DNA from: UBA3305 sp002373555
GTDB taxonomy: Bacteria; Bacillota; Clostridia; Lachnospirales; Lachnospiraceae
Reading direction: 5' to 3'
DNA length: 31,373 nt
Assembly (NCBI GenBank): GCA_946612455.1
Contig: CAMOER010000030.1
Location: 1-31,373, forward strand
This document shows positions 1 through 6,838 of the stretch, one piece after another (within the stretch, counting starts at the first letter, position 1; each line of letters opens with the position of its first letter). Below the pieces are notes generated by a model. That model had not been told where the DNA came from. It made no database searches and saw only the letters and a list, made by a program, of their open reading frames with translations. The position numbers and the translations under genes were made by a program.

Positions 1-37
1 GAGCAAATGCGGTTTTCAAAATTTCTTTCTTATCCAT
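1..37 (-). CDS. 5' fragment of an unknown gene, cut by the window edge
   Basis: Only the first 12 codons are visible, reading MDKKEILKTAFA from an ATG at 37. A CCGGAG ribosome binding site lies 7 nt upstream. A second in-frame ATG at 43 is too close to that site to be preferred. The gene follows the ABM-domain gene at 73-372 after a 35-nt gap on the same strand, so it may be the next gene of the mnmG operon. Too little is present to assign a function. Confidence 0.5.
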   Translation of the reverse strand, partial: MDKKEILKTAFA

Positions 38-72
38 AAACATACTCCGGATAATTTCAAGATCAGTATAGA

Positions 73-372
73 TCAGCTGACCTGCACAGCACCGTCATAG
101 CAATGAAGTACTGTATTCTGTACATACACGGGTTTTATCTCTGCAAGCATTTTAAGATGCGGAGACTGCATATGCGCCTTCTGATCCTCTGGACTTTCCC
201 AGATTTCTGTCAGAAAAACGATATTCTCTTTGTCCGGAGAGACATAATACGTATAATCCAGATTTCCTTTTTCCTGACGGGTTAGTTCCGCAATCTGAAG
301 TTCATGAAGCTTCTGCAGATATTCTTCACGCATTCCTTCCTTTAATTCATAAGTAACATGCAAAATATACAT
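73..372 (-). CDS. ABM-domain (antibiotic biosynthesis monooxygenase-like) small protein
   Basis: A 99-residue protein that reads as one dimeric alpha+beta barrel ABM domain: an N-terminal strand (MYILHVTYELKEG), a helix rich in E, K and Q (about residues 14-30), then LDYTYYVSPD and VFLTEIWESPEDQKAHMQSPH. The E-W-x-S/D-x-x-x-x-x-x-H pattern is typical of YgiN-like putative quinol monooxygenases and of stand-alone stress-related ABM proteins. No cofactor-binding motif is visible, as is usual in this family. The ATG at 372 is chosen because AAGGAG lies just upstream; an in-frame extension to 414 lacks support and would overlap mnmG. It starts 2 nt after the mnmG stop codon, so it is almost certainly co-transcribed with mnmG. 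The true substrate cannot be told from sequence. Confidence 0.85.
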   Translation of the reverse strand: MYILHVTYELKEGMREEYLQKLHELQIAELTRQEKGNLDYTYYVSPDKENIVFLTEIWESPEDQKAHMQSPHLKMLAEIKPVYVQNTVLHCYDGAVQVS

Positions 373-374
373 TG

Positions 375-2261
375 TTATTCTCCTTCCCTGATTTTCGTGT
401 GCTGCTCCAGCCACACAAGCAAAACGGAAATATCCGCCGGCGAAACACCGGAGATCCTGGACGCCTGTCCGATCGATCTGGGCCGGAATCTGGCAAGCTT
501 CTGCCTGGCTTCCAGACGCAGGTTGTTCATATCGCCGTACTCCATATCCTCCGGCAGCAGCTTTCCTTCGAGTTTCCGGAAATGCTCTACCTGCTGCATC
601 TGTCTTTTGATATAACCCTCATATTTCAGAGAAATATTCACCTGTTCCGCTGCATTCGCCGGTATGGCCGGCCGGTTCTTATCGATGGCGGCGAGCTTTT
701 CATAATCCAGTTCCGGCCGCTTCAGCAGTTCTGCAAGGCTCATGCCGGAAACAAGATGCGTCGAACCGAACTGATCCAGAAAAGCATTGACTTCATCCGT
801 CGCGCCGGCATACGTATTTTCAAGTCTCCGGCATTCCTCCGCAATGATCCTTTCCTTATTTATAAGCTTCTCATACCGTACATCGGAAATGAGTCCGATC
901 TCATGGCCGATATGGGAGAGTCTCAGATCCGCATTATCCTGGCGCAGCAGCAGACGGTATTCCGCTCTGGATGTCATCATCCGGTAAGGTTCAAAATTCT
1001 CTTTTGTCACAAGATCGTCGATCAGTACACCGATATAAGCCTGTGATCTGTCAAGAATCAGCGGATCCTGTCCCTTGATCCAACGTGCAGCATTGATTCC
1101 AGCGATCAGACCCTGTGCGGCAGCTTCTTCGTAACCGGAACTTCCGTTTGCCTGCCCGGCACTGAAAAAGCCGGAGAGTACCCTGCACTGCAGGGAGAGG
1201 GAGAGCTGGTTCGGATCGATCAGATCATATTCGATCGCATACGCATTTCTGACAATATGTGCATCCTCCATACCCGGAACCGTATGAATCATTTCCTCCT
1301 GGACATCCGCCGGAAGAGAGCTGGACATGCCGGAAATATACAGTTCATCCGTATACAGTCCTTCCGGTTCCAGGAAGAGCTGATGCCGGGGTTTTTCCGA
1401 AAAACGGACCACTTTATCTTCAATCGAAGGACAGTATCTCGGTCCGGTTCCCTTGATCACGCCGGAAAACAGCGGCGATCTGTCCAGGTTATTGCGGATG
1501 ATCTCATGCGTTCTTTCATTTGTATAGGTAAGCCAGCAGGAAACCTGTTCTTTCTGCACAGTATCCGGATCCGTGGCAAAGGAGAAAGGCGTGATTACTT
1601 CATCCCCTTTCTGCTCCTCCATCTTTGAAAGATCCACGGTCCTTCCGTCCACACGCGCCGGCGTACCGGTTTTGAAGCGCAGCAGTTTGATGCCGGCTGC
1701 AGAAAGAGAAGAGGAGAGCATCGTAGCCGCCGGAAGTCCGTTCGGACCGGTGTAAACGCTTTCTTCTCCGGTGATACATCTGGCATTGAGATACGTGCCG
1801 CTGCAGAGAATCACCGCTTTCGAAAAGAATTTCAGTCCGCCTCTGGCCATGACGCCGCATACTTTTCCGTCTTCGGTCAGAAGATCCGTGACCTCCGCCT
1901 GACGGAGATAAAGATTTTCGGTATGCTCCAGCGTCAGCCGCATCTCCCGGCTGTAAGCCTGCTTATCCGCCTGTGCACGAAGCGAATGAACGGCAGGTCC
2001 CTTGGAACGGTTCAGCATCTTGGACTGAATAAAAGTCTTATCTATATTTTTTCCCATCTCGCCGCCGAGCGCATCGATCTCGCGGACAAGATGTCCCTTC
2101 GACGTGCCGCCGACATTGGGATTGCACGGCATCATGGCAACGCTCTCAATACTGGTGGTAAATATGAGCGTCTTCATGCCGAGCCTTGCAGCCGCAAGCG
2201 CAGCTTCGCAGCCCGCATGCCCGGCGCCGATCACGATTACGTCAAAATGATGAAAATCCAT
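375..2261 (-). CDS. mnmG: tRNA uridine-5-carboxymethylaminomethyl(34) synthesis enzyme MnmG (GidA)
   Basis: The protein is 628 residues, the usual MnmG length. With MnmE it installs the (carboxymethyl)aminomethyl group at C5 of the wobble uridine of certain tRNAs, using FAD, NADH and a methylene-folate carbon. The FAD-binding GAGHAG motif is at residues 12-17, followed by the family block PCNPNVGGTSKGHLVREID. The CPSIEDK segment near residue 275 carries the conserved catalytic-region cysteine. The C-terminal helical part (FEPYRMMTSRAEYRLLLRQDNAD onward) is the MnmE- and tRNA-binding region. The ATG at 2261 is chosen because AAAGGA sits 8 nt upstream and the Rossmann strand begins at once; a longer in-frame start at 2318 would run into mnmE. 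It lies 22 nt after mnmE on the same strand, so the two partners are co-expressed. Confidence 0.98.
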   Translation of the reverse strand: MDFHHFDVIVIGAGHAGCEAALAAARLGMKTLIFTTSIESVAMMPCNPNVGGTSKGHLVREIDALGGEMGKNIDKTFIQSKMLNRSKGPAVHSLRAQADKQAYSREMRLTLEHTENLYLRQAEVTDLLTEDGKVCGVMARGGLKFFSKAVILCSGTYLNARCITGEESVYTGPNGLPAATMLSSSLSAAGIKLLRFKTGTPARVDGRTVDLSKMEEQKGDEVITPFSFATDPDTVQKEQVSCWLTYTNERTHEIIRNNLDRSPLFSGVIKGTGPRYCPSIEDKVVRFSEKPRHQLFLEPEGLYTDELYISGMSSSLPADVQEEMIHTVPGMEDAHIVRNAYAIEYDLIDPNQLSLSLQCRVLSGFFSAGQANGSSGYEEAAAQGLIAGINAARWIKGQDPLILDRSQAYIGVLIDDLVTKENFEPYRMMTSRAEYRLLLRQDNADLRLSHIGHEIGLISDVRYEKLINKERIIAEECRRLENTYAGATDEVNAFLDQFGSTHLVSGMSLAELLKRPELDYEKLAAIDKNRPAIPANAAEQVNISLKYEGYIKRQMQQVEHFRKLEGKLLPEDMEYGDMNNLRLEARQKLARFRPRSIGQASRISGVSPADISVLLVWLEQHTKIREGE

Positions 2262-2283
2262 AAAATGATCCTTTAACTGAAAT

Positions 2284-3663
2284 TTACTTTCCCATACAGA
2301 ATTCGGAGAATATCTCATTCACCAGATCCTCGCCTGCCGTCTCGCCGGTAATCTTTCCCAGCGCTTCATAAGCGGCCATCAGGTCGATCGTATAAAAATC
2401 CTCCGGCATACCGTCCAGAATACTTTTTTTTACATAGGAAAGATGCATGGCTGCTTCCTTTAAGAGCTGCTGATGACGCACGTTCGTGATGATCATCTGC
2501 TCATCATCATCGATCTTCCCGCTCATGAACTGTTCGGAAATATAGTTTTTGATCTCCTCGATTCCCTGTGCTTCCTTTGCGGAAACGACAAAGACGGGAA
2601 ATCCGGTCTTTTCCTTTAAAAAAGCGGCATCCGTCCGCTGCGTCAGATCGCTTTTGTTCAGAAGAACGATCACTTTTTTATCCTGCAGCTCTTTTCCGGA
2701 CAGGAAGGAGCGGATCTCTTCATCCTCTTTTGTAAAGGAATCCGAGGAATCGGCAACAAAGAAGATCAGATCTGCTTCCTTCGCCTGCGCGGATGCTTTT
2801 TCAATGCCGATCTTCTCCACCGGCTCATCCGTATCATGGATGCCGGCGGTATCGACAAGTTTCAGCGAAAAGCCGGACATCCGGAGATTCTCCTCGATCA
2901 CATCTCTGGTCGTCCCCGCATATTCTGTTACGATCGCGCGCTCCTCGCCCAAAAGCCGGTTCATGATCGAAGATTTTCCAACATTCGGCTTGCCGAGAAT
3001 GACCGTTCTGATGCCTTCCGTCAGGATCCTTCCTTCATCAAAGGAATCTGCAAGCGCATGAAGCTTCTGCATTTGATTTTCCAGACGCGGAAGAAATTCA
3101 TCTGTAAATCCATCCAGCGAAAGATGCTCCGGATCATCCAGCGAAGCTTCGATCCTGGCGGTATCGTGCAGGATCGATTCCCTGACTTCTCTGATCTTTT
3201 CGGATAATTCGCCGGAGATCTGCTTTGCCGAGACAACGGCCGCCTTTTCATTTTCGGCCCGGATCATCCCCATGACAGCTTCCGCCTGGGCCAGATCGAG
3301 CCGCCCGGAAAGGAAGGCTCTTTTGGTGAATTCACCGGGATCGGCGGGACGCACACCGAGATCCAGGACCGCTTTCAGGATCCTCTGCATTACGAAAGGA
3401 CCGCCATGGCACTGGATCTCACAGACATCCTCGCCGGTATAGCTCTTCGGCGCTCTCATGATCAGAACGATCACTTCATCGATCACATGACCATCCGCTT
3501 TTATATGACCGTAGAAGATACCTCTTCCTTTTTCCTCCTCCAGATCCTTTCCTTCAAATATGCAGTTTGCTTTTTCGACCGCTTCCTGCCCGCTGATCCG
3601 GATGATTCCGATCCCGGAAGGCGTCAGTCCGCTGGCAATGGCGGCGATGGTATCCGAATGCAT
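2284..3663 (-). CDS. mnmE: tRNA uridine-5-carboxymethylaminomethyl(34) synthesis GTPase MnmE (TrmE)
   Basis: A 459-residue GTPase that partners MnmG in wobble-uridine modification. The N-terminal formyl-folate-binding domain runs to about residue 115. A helical domain follows, and a Ras-like G domain is inserted from about residue 218: P-loop GKPNVGKS at 224-231, switch II DTAG at 271-274, and NKSD as the G4 motif. The protein ends in C-M-G-K, matching the family C-(I/L)-G-K terminus with the catalytic cysteine. The ATG at 3663 is chosen because AAGGA lies 9 nt upstream and because MHSDTIAAIAS matches the usual MnmE start. A stable hairpin (3688-3718) separates it from jag upstream, so its expression may be set apart from the ribosomal-protein end of the cluster. 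Confidence 0.98.
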   Translation of the reverse strand: MHSDTIAAIASGLTPSGIGIIRISGQEAVEKANCIFEGKDLEEEKGRGIFYGHIKADGHVIDEVIVLIMRAPKSYTGEDVCEIQCHGGPFVMQRILKAVLDLGVRPADPGEFTKRAFLSGRLDLAQAEAVMGMIRAENEKAAVVSAKQISGELSEKIREVRESILHDTARIEASLDDPEHLSLDGFTDEFLPRLENQMQKLHALADSFDEGRILTEGIRTVILGKPNVGKSSIMNRLLGEERAIVTEYAGTTRDVIEENLRMSGFSLKLVDTAGIHDTDEPVEKIGIEKASAQAKEADLIFFVADSSDSFTKEDEEIRSFLSGKELQDKKVIVLLNKSDLTQRTDAAFLKEKTGFPVFVVSAKEAQGIEEIKNYISEQFMSGKIDDDEQMIITNVRHQQLLKEAAMHLSYVKKSILDGMPEDFYTIDLMAAYEALGKITGETAGEDLVNEIFSEFCMGK

Positions 3664-3687
3664 GATAAAAATTCCTTTTCTTATCAG

Positions 3688-3723
3688 CAGACCCGAACAC
3701 ATAATGTGCTCGGGTCTGTTTTT
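3688..3723. terminator. Hairpin between jag and mnmE, terminator-like on the plus strand
   Basis: Arms 3688-3701 and 3705-3718 pair over 14 positions with a 3-nt loop. The one imperfect position (3697/3709) is an A-C mismatch in plus-strand RNA but a G-U wobble in minus-strand RNA. A run of five T follows on the plus strand (3719-3723). On the minus strand, the direction of the flanking genes, no U-run follows. It could therefore stop antisense transcription entering jag, or serve as an attenuator or RNA-stability hairpin within the jag-mnmE transcript. Confidence 0.55.
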
Positions 3724-3724
3724 A

Positions 3725-4615
3725 TCAATCCTCTATATCCTCTGTTTCATGGAAGCCGTGATCGTCTACCGTATCAAAATTGTGCTTTGAAGTAGCAACG
3801 GTCTCTTCACGTCTTGTATATCCGAAGGTCCTGTAACCGTAGGTCCTGTTGCCGGACTTTCTTTCATTTCCTTCAGTCTGGGCATCGTCACGATCCTTGT
3901 AGACGACGGAAGATTTCTTTCCTCTGTTGTAATTTCCTCTTCCTTCACCCTTCTGGAAGCCTCTTCCTTCGGATCTGAAGTTCTCGCGTCTTTCCTTCTT
4001 CGGCGCTACGATCACGAATCTGTGGGGCTCTTCACCTTCACTTCTGGTCACGACATATTTGTCGGCCTGCAGTGTGGAATGGATGATCCTTCTCTCATAA
4101 GGATTCATCGGCTCCAGAGAGACTTCTCTGTGGGTTCTCTTTACCTTGGAAGCGATGTTCTTTGCAAGGTTCTCCAGCGTCTCTTTTCTGCGCTCTCTGT
4201 AGTTCTCGATGTCGAGCTTTACTCTGATGTAATCATCGGAGTACTTATTGACCACAAGGCTTGTCAGATACTGCAGTGAATCCAGCGTCTGTCCTCTCTT
4301 GCCGATCAGGATACCCATGTCATCGCCCTTCAGGTCGATATCCATGGTCTTTTCTTCCTCATTATAAACGGTATCCAGATCAACCTTCAGATCCATCCTT
4401 CCGAATACATCGGCAAGGAAATCTTCCGCAGCGGAAACAAGCGTAAATTTCTTCTTTGCCTTGATCTGGGCAGGCTTGCTGCCGATACCGAGGAAACCTG
4501 TGCTTCCCTCATCAATTACTTCATACTCGATCTCTGTAAGCGGCACACCGAATTTTTCCTTTGCCGCAGCAAGCGCTTCCTCTTTGTTCTTCCCGGTAAA
4601 AGTAATGTAATCCAT
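3725..4615 (-). CDS. jag: RNA-binding protein Jag/KhpB (EloR) with a long RG-rich C-terminal tail
   Basis: A 296-residue protein with three recognisable parts: the Jag-N domain (about 1-55), a KH-type domain holding GKRG at 105-108, and an R3H domain with the R-x-x-x-H signature at Arg175/His179. KhpB pairs with KhpA in Firmicutes to bind RNA and influences cell elongation and division. It is encoded 9 nt downstream of yidC, the standard arrangement. The odd part is residues 207-296, a low-complexity tail rich in R, G, K, E, D and Y (repeated GRG, YNRG, YGYRTFGYTRR), ending in a very acidic stretch. The start at 4615 is supported by AAGGAG a few bases upstream. Confidence 0.95.
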   Translation of the reverse strand: MDYITFTGKNKEEALAAAKEKFGVPLTEIEYEVIDEGSTGFLGIGSKPAQIKAKKKFTLVSAAEDFLADVFGRMDLKVDLDTVYNEEEKTMDIDLKGDDMGILIGKRGQTLDSLQYLTSLVVNKYSDDYIRVKLDIENYRERRKETLENLAKNIASKVKRTHREVSLEPMNPYERRIIHSTLQADKYVVTRSEGEEPHRFVIVAPKKERRENFRSEGRGFQKGEGRGNYNRGKKSSVVYKDRDDAQTEGNERKSGNRTYGYRTFGYTRREETVATSKHNFDTVDDHGFHETEDIED

Positions 4616-4624
4616 GTTCTCTCC

Positions 4625-5671
4625 TTACTTTTTGTGCCTTTCATTGTAATCTTTTACCATACCGGCTTTTGCCGCGAGACTTCCGGGTTTCGCAGCCTTC
4701 TTCTCATAATAATCTGTGGAATCCTGAATTTTCTTAGCCCTTTCACCATAATCAATTTTGGGCTCTGCTTTTGTTTCCGCAGGCGTATTGATTCTCTTTG
4801 TAGAGATATTCGCCTTGTCATTGATCGGGGGCAGTCCTTTTTTCGCCCTCTTCTTATTCTTCTTCTCTACACTCTTTTTGATCAGTTCATCAACATCCAC
4901 TGTCTTCAGCCACTGGTTGATGAACAACTGCTGGATGACCATCACAACAGACATGGTGATCCAGTATACACCGATGAATGCAGGGAAAGTAAAGCAGAAA
5001 AATACGGACATCAGCGGCATGGTATAGTTCATTGTTTTCATGCTGCTCGCCATAGGTGAATCTTTACTGTCCATCTGCGGCTGGTTGACCGACATCAGCT
5101 GGACCGACAAAAACTGCGACAGTCCGGCCAGGATCGGTATGAGCATGGAAGCATTCAGCCCGAGCTTGGGCGAATCCTTCAGATAGATACCGAAAATGGT
5201 ATACATCTTTGTCAGCTCTTCGGCCGAGAAATTGGCCAGCTCCGGTACGTATCTTTCCATGTTGTAGACGACCGGATAAAGAGCGAACAAAAGCGGAATC
5301 TGGATCAGTGAGGGCAGGCATCCGGCTGACATGGAAACGCCGTATTTGTCATATAAAGCCTGCTGTTCAGCCTGCATCTTTGCCATGGAATTCTGGTCTC
5401 TTTTTCCCTGATACTTTTTCTGGAGAGCCTGAAGTTCCGGAGACATCACAGAATTCAGTTTTGAGAATTTCTGCTGCTGAATCGTAAGCGGGAGCAGCAG
5501 CATTCTGGTGATGATTGTAAATAATACGATGCATAAGGTAATGTTGAGGATCCCCATATGCGAAAGGCCAAGAAAGATTCCCCTCATAACAAAACCCAGC
5601 AAGTAGGCTATCTGCTTGATGATCGGCCAATCACCGACTGTGGATGTCTGCTGTGCGGCTAATAATAACAT
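4625..5671 (-). CDS. yidC: Membrane protein insertase YidC (Oxa1 family)
   Basis: A 348-residue polytopic membrane protein. YidC inserts and folds inner-membrane proteins, alone or with SecYEG. Hydrophobic segments fit the five-helix core: about 15-38, 40-65, a segment near 120-140 (LPSLIQIPLLFALYPVVY), about 175-195 and about 225-255. The conserved groove arginine falls in TIITRMLLLPLT (about residue 55), and a cytoplasmic hairpin follows (PELQALQKKYQGKRDQNSMAKMQ). The C-terminal tail is lysine-rich, as expected for ribosome contact. No lipobox is seen. The ATG at 5671 is chosen because GGAGG lies 5 nt upstream; an upstream start at 5701 would overlap yidD. It belongs to the rpmH-to-mnmG cluster. 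Confidence 0.97.
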   Translation of the reverse strand: MLLLAAQQTSTVGDWPIIKQIAYLLGFVMRGIFLGLSHMGILNITLCIVLFTIITRMLLLPLTIQQQKFSKLNSVMSPELQALQKKYQGKRDQNSMAKMQAEQQALYDKYGVSMSAGCLPSLIQIPLLFALYPVVYNMERYVPELANFSAEELTKMYTIFGIYLKDSPKLGLNASMLIPILAGLSQFLSVQLMSVNQPQMDSKDSPMASSMKTMNYTMPLMSVFFCFTFPAFIGVYWITMSVVMVIQQLFINQWLKTVDVDELIKKSVEKKNKKRAKKGLPPINDKANISTKRINTPAETKAEPKIDYGERAKKIQDSTDYYEKKAAKPGSLAAKAGMVKDYNERHKK

Positions 5672-5697
5672 ATTTTCCTCCAAAATCAGATTCCGGA

Positions 5698-5919
5698 TCA
5701 CGGAACAGGATCATATCCTCCCTTTGAAAAGGGATTGCATCTTAAAATTCTCCAGGCTGAAAGGAGTCCTCCCTTAAGGACTCCGTATTTTTCAACTGCC
5801 TCTATGGCATATTCCGAACAGGTCGGAAAGTATTTGCAGCGTGTATAGCTTTTATAGGGTGAGATATTTTTTCTGTAAAACCTTATCAGAAAGATTACAG
5901 CTTTCTTCATCATGATCAC
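5698..5919 (-). CDS. yidD: Membrane protein insertion efficiency factor YidD
   Basis: A 73-residue protein with the family cysteine pattern: CKYFPTCSEYAIEAVEKYG followed by WRILRCNPFSKGGYDPVP, giving three conserved cysteines and the closing GG-x-D-P motif. An N-terminal amphipathic helix (KKAVIFLIRFYRKNISPY) would place it at the membrane, where it is thought to help YidC-dependent insertion. The likeliest start is a GTG at 5919 that overlaps the rnpA stop codon (GTGA), 8 nt after AAGGGA. ATG codons at 5913 and 5910 in the same frame are alternatives. It sits between rnpA and yidC, as in most Firmicutes. Confidence 0.95.
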   Translation of the reverse strand: MIMMKKAVIFLIRFYRKNISPYKSYTRCKYFPTCSEYAIEAVEKYGVLKGGLLSAWRILRCNPFSKGGYDPVP

Positions 5920-6260
5920 TGATCACTTCCCTTGTGCCTGCGGACAAGCTTAAAAAGCGCTTCTCCGATCTCATGAAAAGAAGCTCCGTCAGCTCCCTTC
6001 CGTGCGATGATTACATAATCGCTGCTGCTGTCATACATATCAAGGTTCAGCCTGATATTCTCTCTGATCAGACGTTTGATGCGGTGGCGTACAACACTGT
6101 TGCCTACCTTCTTGCTGACAGAGATCCCGATCCTTCCGATGTGATCCCGGCTGCCCGGCAGTACATACATTACGAGCATCCGGTTCGCAAAAGATCTGCC
6201 CTGCCGGTAGACCTTCCCGAAATCACTGTTTTTCTTTAATGAAACAAAATGCTCCATCAT
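5916..6260 (-). CDS. rnpA: Ribonuclease P protein component
   Basis: A 114-residue basic protein that binds the RNase P RNA and helps mature the 5' ends of tRNAs. The family RNR-type motif is present as KKVGNSVVRHRIKRLIRE (about residues 50-67), with a preceding RIGISVSKK strand. Two tandem ATG codons (6260 and 6257) can serve as start; GGGAAG lies just upstream of both. It follows rpmH by 17 nt and overlaps yidD, so it is translated from the same rpmH transcript. Confidence 0.97.
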   Translation of the reverse strand: MMEHFVSLKKNSDFGKVYRQGRSFANRMLVMYVLPGSRDHIGRIGISVSKKVGNSVVRHRIKRLIRENIRLNLDMYDSSSDYVIIARKGADGASFHEIGEALFKLVRRHKGSDQ

Positions 6261-6277
6261 ATCTTCCCGGCAAAAGG

Positions 6278-6412
6278 TCAGGCCGAGAGCTGCTTTCTTC
6301 CTTTCGCACGTCTGGCTGCAAGCACCTTTCTGCCACCCTTCGTGCTCATGCGTGAACGGAAACCATGAACCTTTGCGTGCTGCCTTTTCTTAGGCTGGAA
6401 TGTCATTTTCAT
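6278..6412 (-). CDS. rpmH: 50S ribosomal protein L34
   Basis: A 44-residue, very basic protein that begins MKMTFQPKKRQHAKVHGF and contains RSRMSTKGGRKVL before a lysine- and arginine-rich end. This is the full-length L34 pattern. A near-perfect AAGGAGGTG ribosome binding site lies 8 nt before the ATG at 6412. It heads the leftward cluster rpmH-rnpA-yidD-yidC-jag, the classic origin-proximal order, and is preceded by a strong sigma-A-type promoter at 6520-6548. Confidence 0.98.
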   Translation of the reverse strand: MKMTFQPKKRQHAKVHGFRSRMSTKGGRKVLAARRAKGRKQLSA

Positions 6413-6519
6413 GCGTAACACCTCCTTCTTGTATGAAATAATCCGCCGATCAGCAGATTCGCCGTCCGTATCATGTTCACTGAAAAATAGAGATACTGAC
6501 CGGATTCTAAACTTTATAT

Positions 6520-6548
6520 ATTATAGCCAGAGGCAATATGCGCGTCAA
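6520..6548 (-). promoter_or_regulatory. Sigma-A-type promoter of the rpmH operon
   Basis: Read on the minus strand: -35 TTGACG (6543-6548), a 17-bp spacer, and a perfect -10 TATAAT (6520-6525). The start of transcription would fall near 6513, giving a leader of about 100 nt before rpmH. Confidence 0.85.
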
Positions 6549-6587
6549 GCGCAAAACCTCCCTTATTTACAAAAAAATGTGCTTTAT

Positions 6588-6695
6588 TTTTCCACAATAA
6601 GTGGAAAACCATGTGGAAAACCTGTGCTTATCACTGCATGAGGACCGCAGATCCCGCGAATCTGCGTGCTTTTTATGGGCAAACAGTTTTCCACG
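6588..6695. promoter_or_regulatory. DnaA-box cluster upstream of dnaA
   Basis: The 426-nt gap between rpmH and dnaA holds several DnaA-box-like 9-mers. TTTTCCACA is at 6588-6596 (plus) and at 6612-6620 (minus). TTTTCCACT is at 6600-6608 (minus) and TTTTCCACG at 6687-6695 (plus). The consensus is TTATNCACA, so these are one- to two-mismatch boxes. They lie between the rpmH and dnaA promoters, a position suited both to origin function and to DnaA autoregulation. Apart from these boxes and the two promoters I see nothing else in the gap. Confidence 0.7.
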
Positions 6696-6735
6696 ACAGA
6701 AGATGGATCCGGGCGGATCACGGGGTATTTTTACA

Positions 6736-6764
6736 TTGAATTCCGGGGGCTTTTGCGGTAAAAT
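6736..6764 (+). promoter_or_regulatory. Probable dnaA promoter
   Basis: -35 TTGAAT (6736-6741), a 17-bp spacer and -10 TAAAAT (6759-6764), followed by a leader of about 70 nt to the dnaA ATG at 6839. Confidence 0.7.
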
Positions 6765-6838
6765 GATATGGACTGACACTATATGCAAAAACAGGTCCGG
6801 AAAAAAACCTTCCTTATATATAATGAAGACGGTGAGCC

